From: an uncultured Microbacteriaceae bacterium
GTDB taxonomy: Bacteria > Actinomycetota > Actinomycetes > Actinomycetales > Microbacteriaceae
Direction: 5' to 3'
Assembly (NCBI GenBank): GCA_937896185.1
Contig: CALBMG010000115.1
Span: forward strand, 1 to 5,746
DNA length: 5,746 nucleotides
Below are positions 5,583 to 5,746 of this stretch, piece by piece. The position numbers were made by a program, and so were the translations under genes. The notes beneath the pieces are model-generated. The model was not told where the DNA came from and made no database searches. It saw only the letters and a program-made list of their open reading frames with translations. The first letter of the stretch is position 1. Every line of letters begins with the position of its first letter.

Positions 5583-5746
5583 CTGGCGCGGGCGAAGGAC
5601 TGGCCAGTTGAGATTGCGCTCATCCCGTCTGCCGGGCTGCACGCCGATGAAGATGGTGAGCCCATCCCCGCCAGCCATATGAATTTCTATATCGGCAATG
5701 CGTGCGTTGTGGTGCCGACCTATGGCGGCCCAAGCGATGATGCGGC
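5580..5746 (+). CDS. aguA: Internal fragment of an agmatine deiminase-like gene
   Basis: The plus-strand frame starting at 5580 reads 55 codons and runs off the window. Residues such as [26 protein letters not shown] and [12 protein letters not shown] follow the conserved ASYxNFYIxNxxVxVPxYGxxxD pattern of the agmatine deiminase / peptidylarginine deiminase family. Agmatine deiminase converts agmatine to N-carbamoylputrescine and ammonia in polyamine synthesis. Neither start nor end is present, and the catalytic cysteine near the C-terminus lies outside the window. Residue choice (SHMNFYIGN) reminds me of proteobacterial forms, in keeping with the adjacent groEL piece. The gene is joined to groEL in mid-protein, so it probably does not belong to the actinobacterial locus. 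The frame is also open upstream of 5580, but there it lies antisense to groEL, so I start the fragment at the junction. Confidence 0.7.

Noticed and set aside
5580..5678. ATG at 5678 as a true start of a short GroEL
   Set aside because: The 33 residues it adds are not GroEL-like. The other strand reads agmatine deiminase in the same place, so the open frame is an accident of the join.

Overview
The window is an ordinary stretch of an actinobacterial (Actinomycetota) chromosome for about its first 5.3 kb. The basis is the gene set: a CspB-type cold shock protein with a C-terminal extension, a DUF3027 protein, a helicase-C3 protein paired with an XPB-type helicase (the Rv0862c/Rv0861c pair of Mycobacterium tuberculosis), an orphan WXG100 protein, and a GroEL C-terminus of actinobacterial type. 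GC content looks intermediate (roughly 60 % by eye). I cannot name the genus.

Layout: (i) the last 15 codons (stop included) of a rightward gene, then a long perfect hairpin (51-93) between converging genes. (ii) A leftward two-gene operon, cspB then DUF3027, with the stop of the first overlapping the start of the second (719-726). (iii) A 63-bp divergent promoter region (1100-1162) with small nested inverted repeats and a -10-like box placed for a leaderless start of the rightward operon. (iv) A rightward two-gene operon, helicase-C3/WYL-like protein then XPB helicase, 2 nt apart and probably translationally coupled. (v) A single WXG100 (ESX/type VII) gene at 4522-4812. (vi) A shared hairpin terminator (4816-4839), then groEL on the minus strand, entering from its 3' end.

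The right edge does not fit one genome. Going upstream along groEL, codon use and diagnostic residues change within 5322-5381 from actinobacterial to alphaproteobacterial-like. At about 5580 the GroEL homology stops in mid-protein and is replaced directly, on the other strand, by an internal piece of an agmatine-deiminase-like gene. The simplest reading is a chimeric contig end (misassembly through the highly conserved groEL block) rather than a new biological system. Recombination in a real genome is possible but less likely.

How the genes work together: the helicase-C3/XPB pair probably acts in DNA repair or nucleic-acid remodelling, beside an RNA/ssDNA-binding cold shock protein and an acidic DUF3027 protein transcribed divergently. 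I see no tRNA, rRNA, CRISPR array, insertion sequence or phage gene. I found no clear novel system; the most useful observations are the chimeric edge, the acidic tract in the DUF3027 protein, the inferred leaderless promoter and the orphan WXG100 gene.
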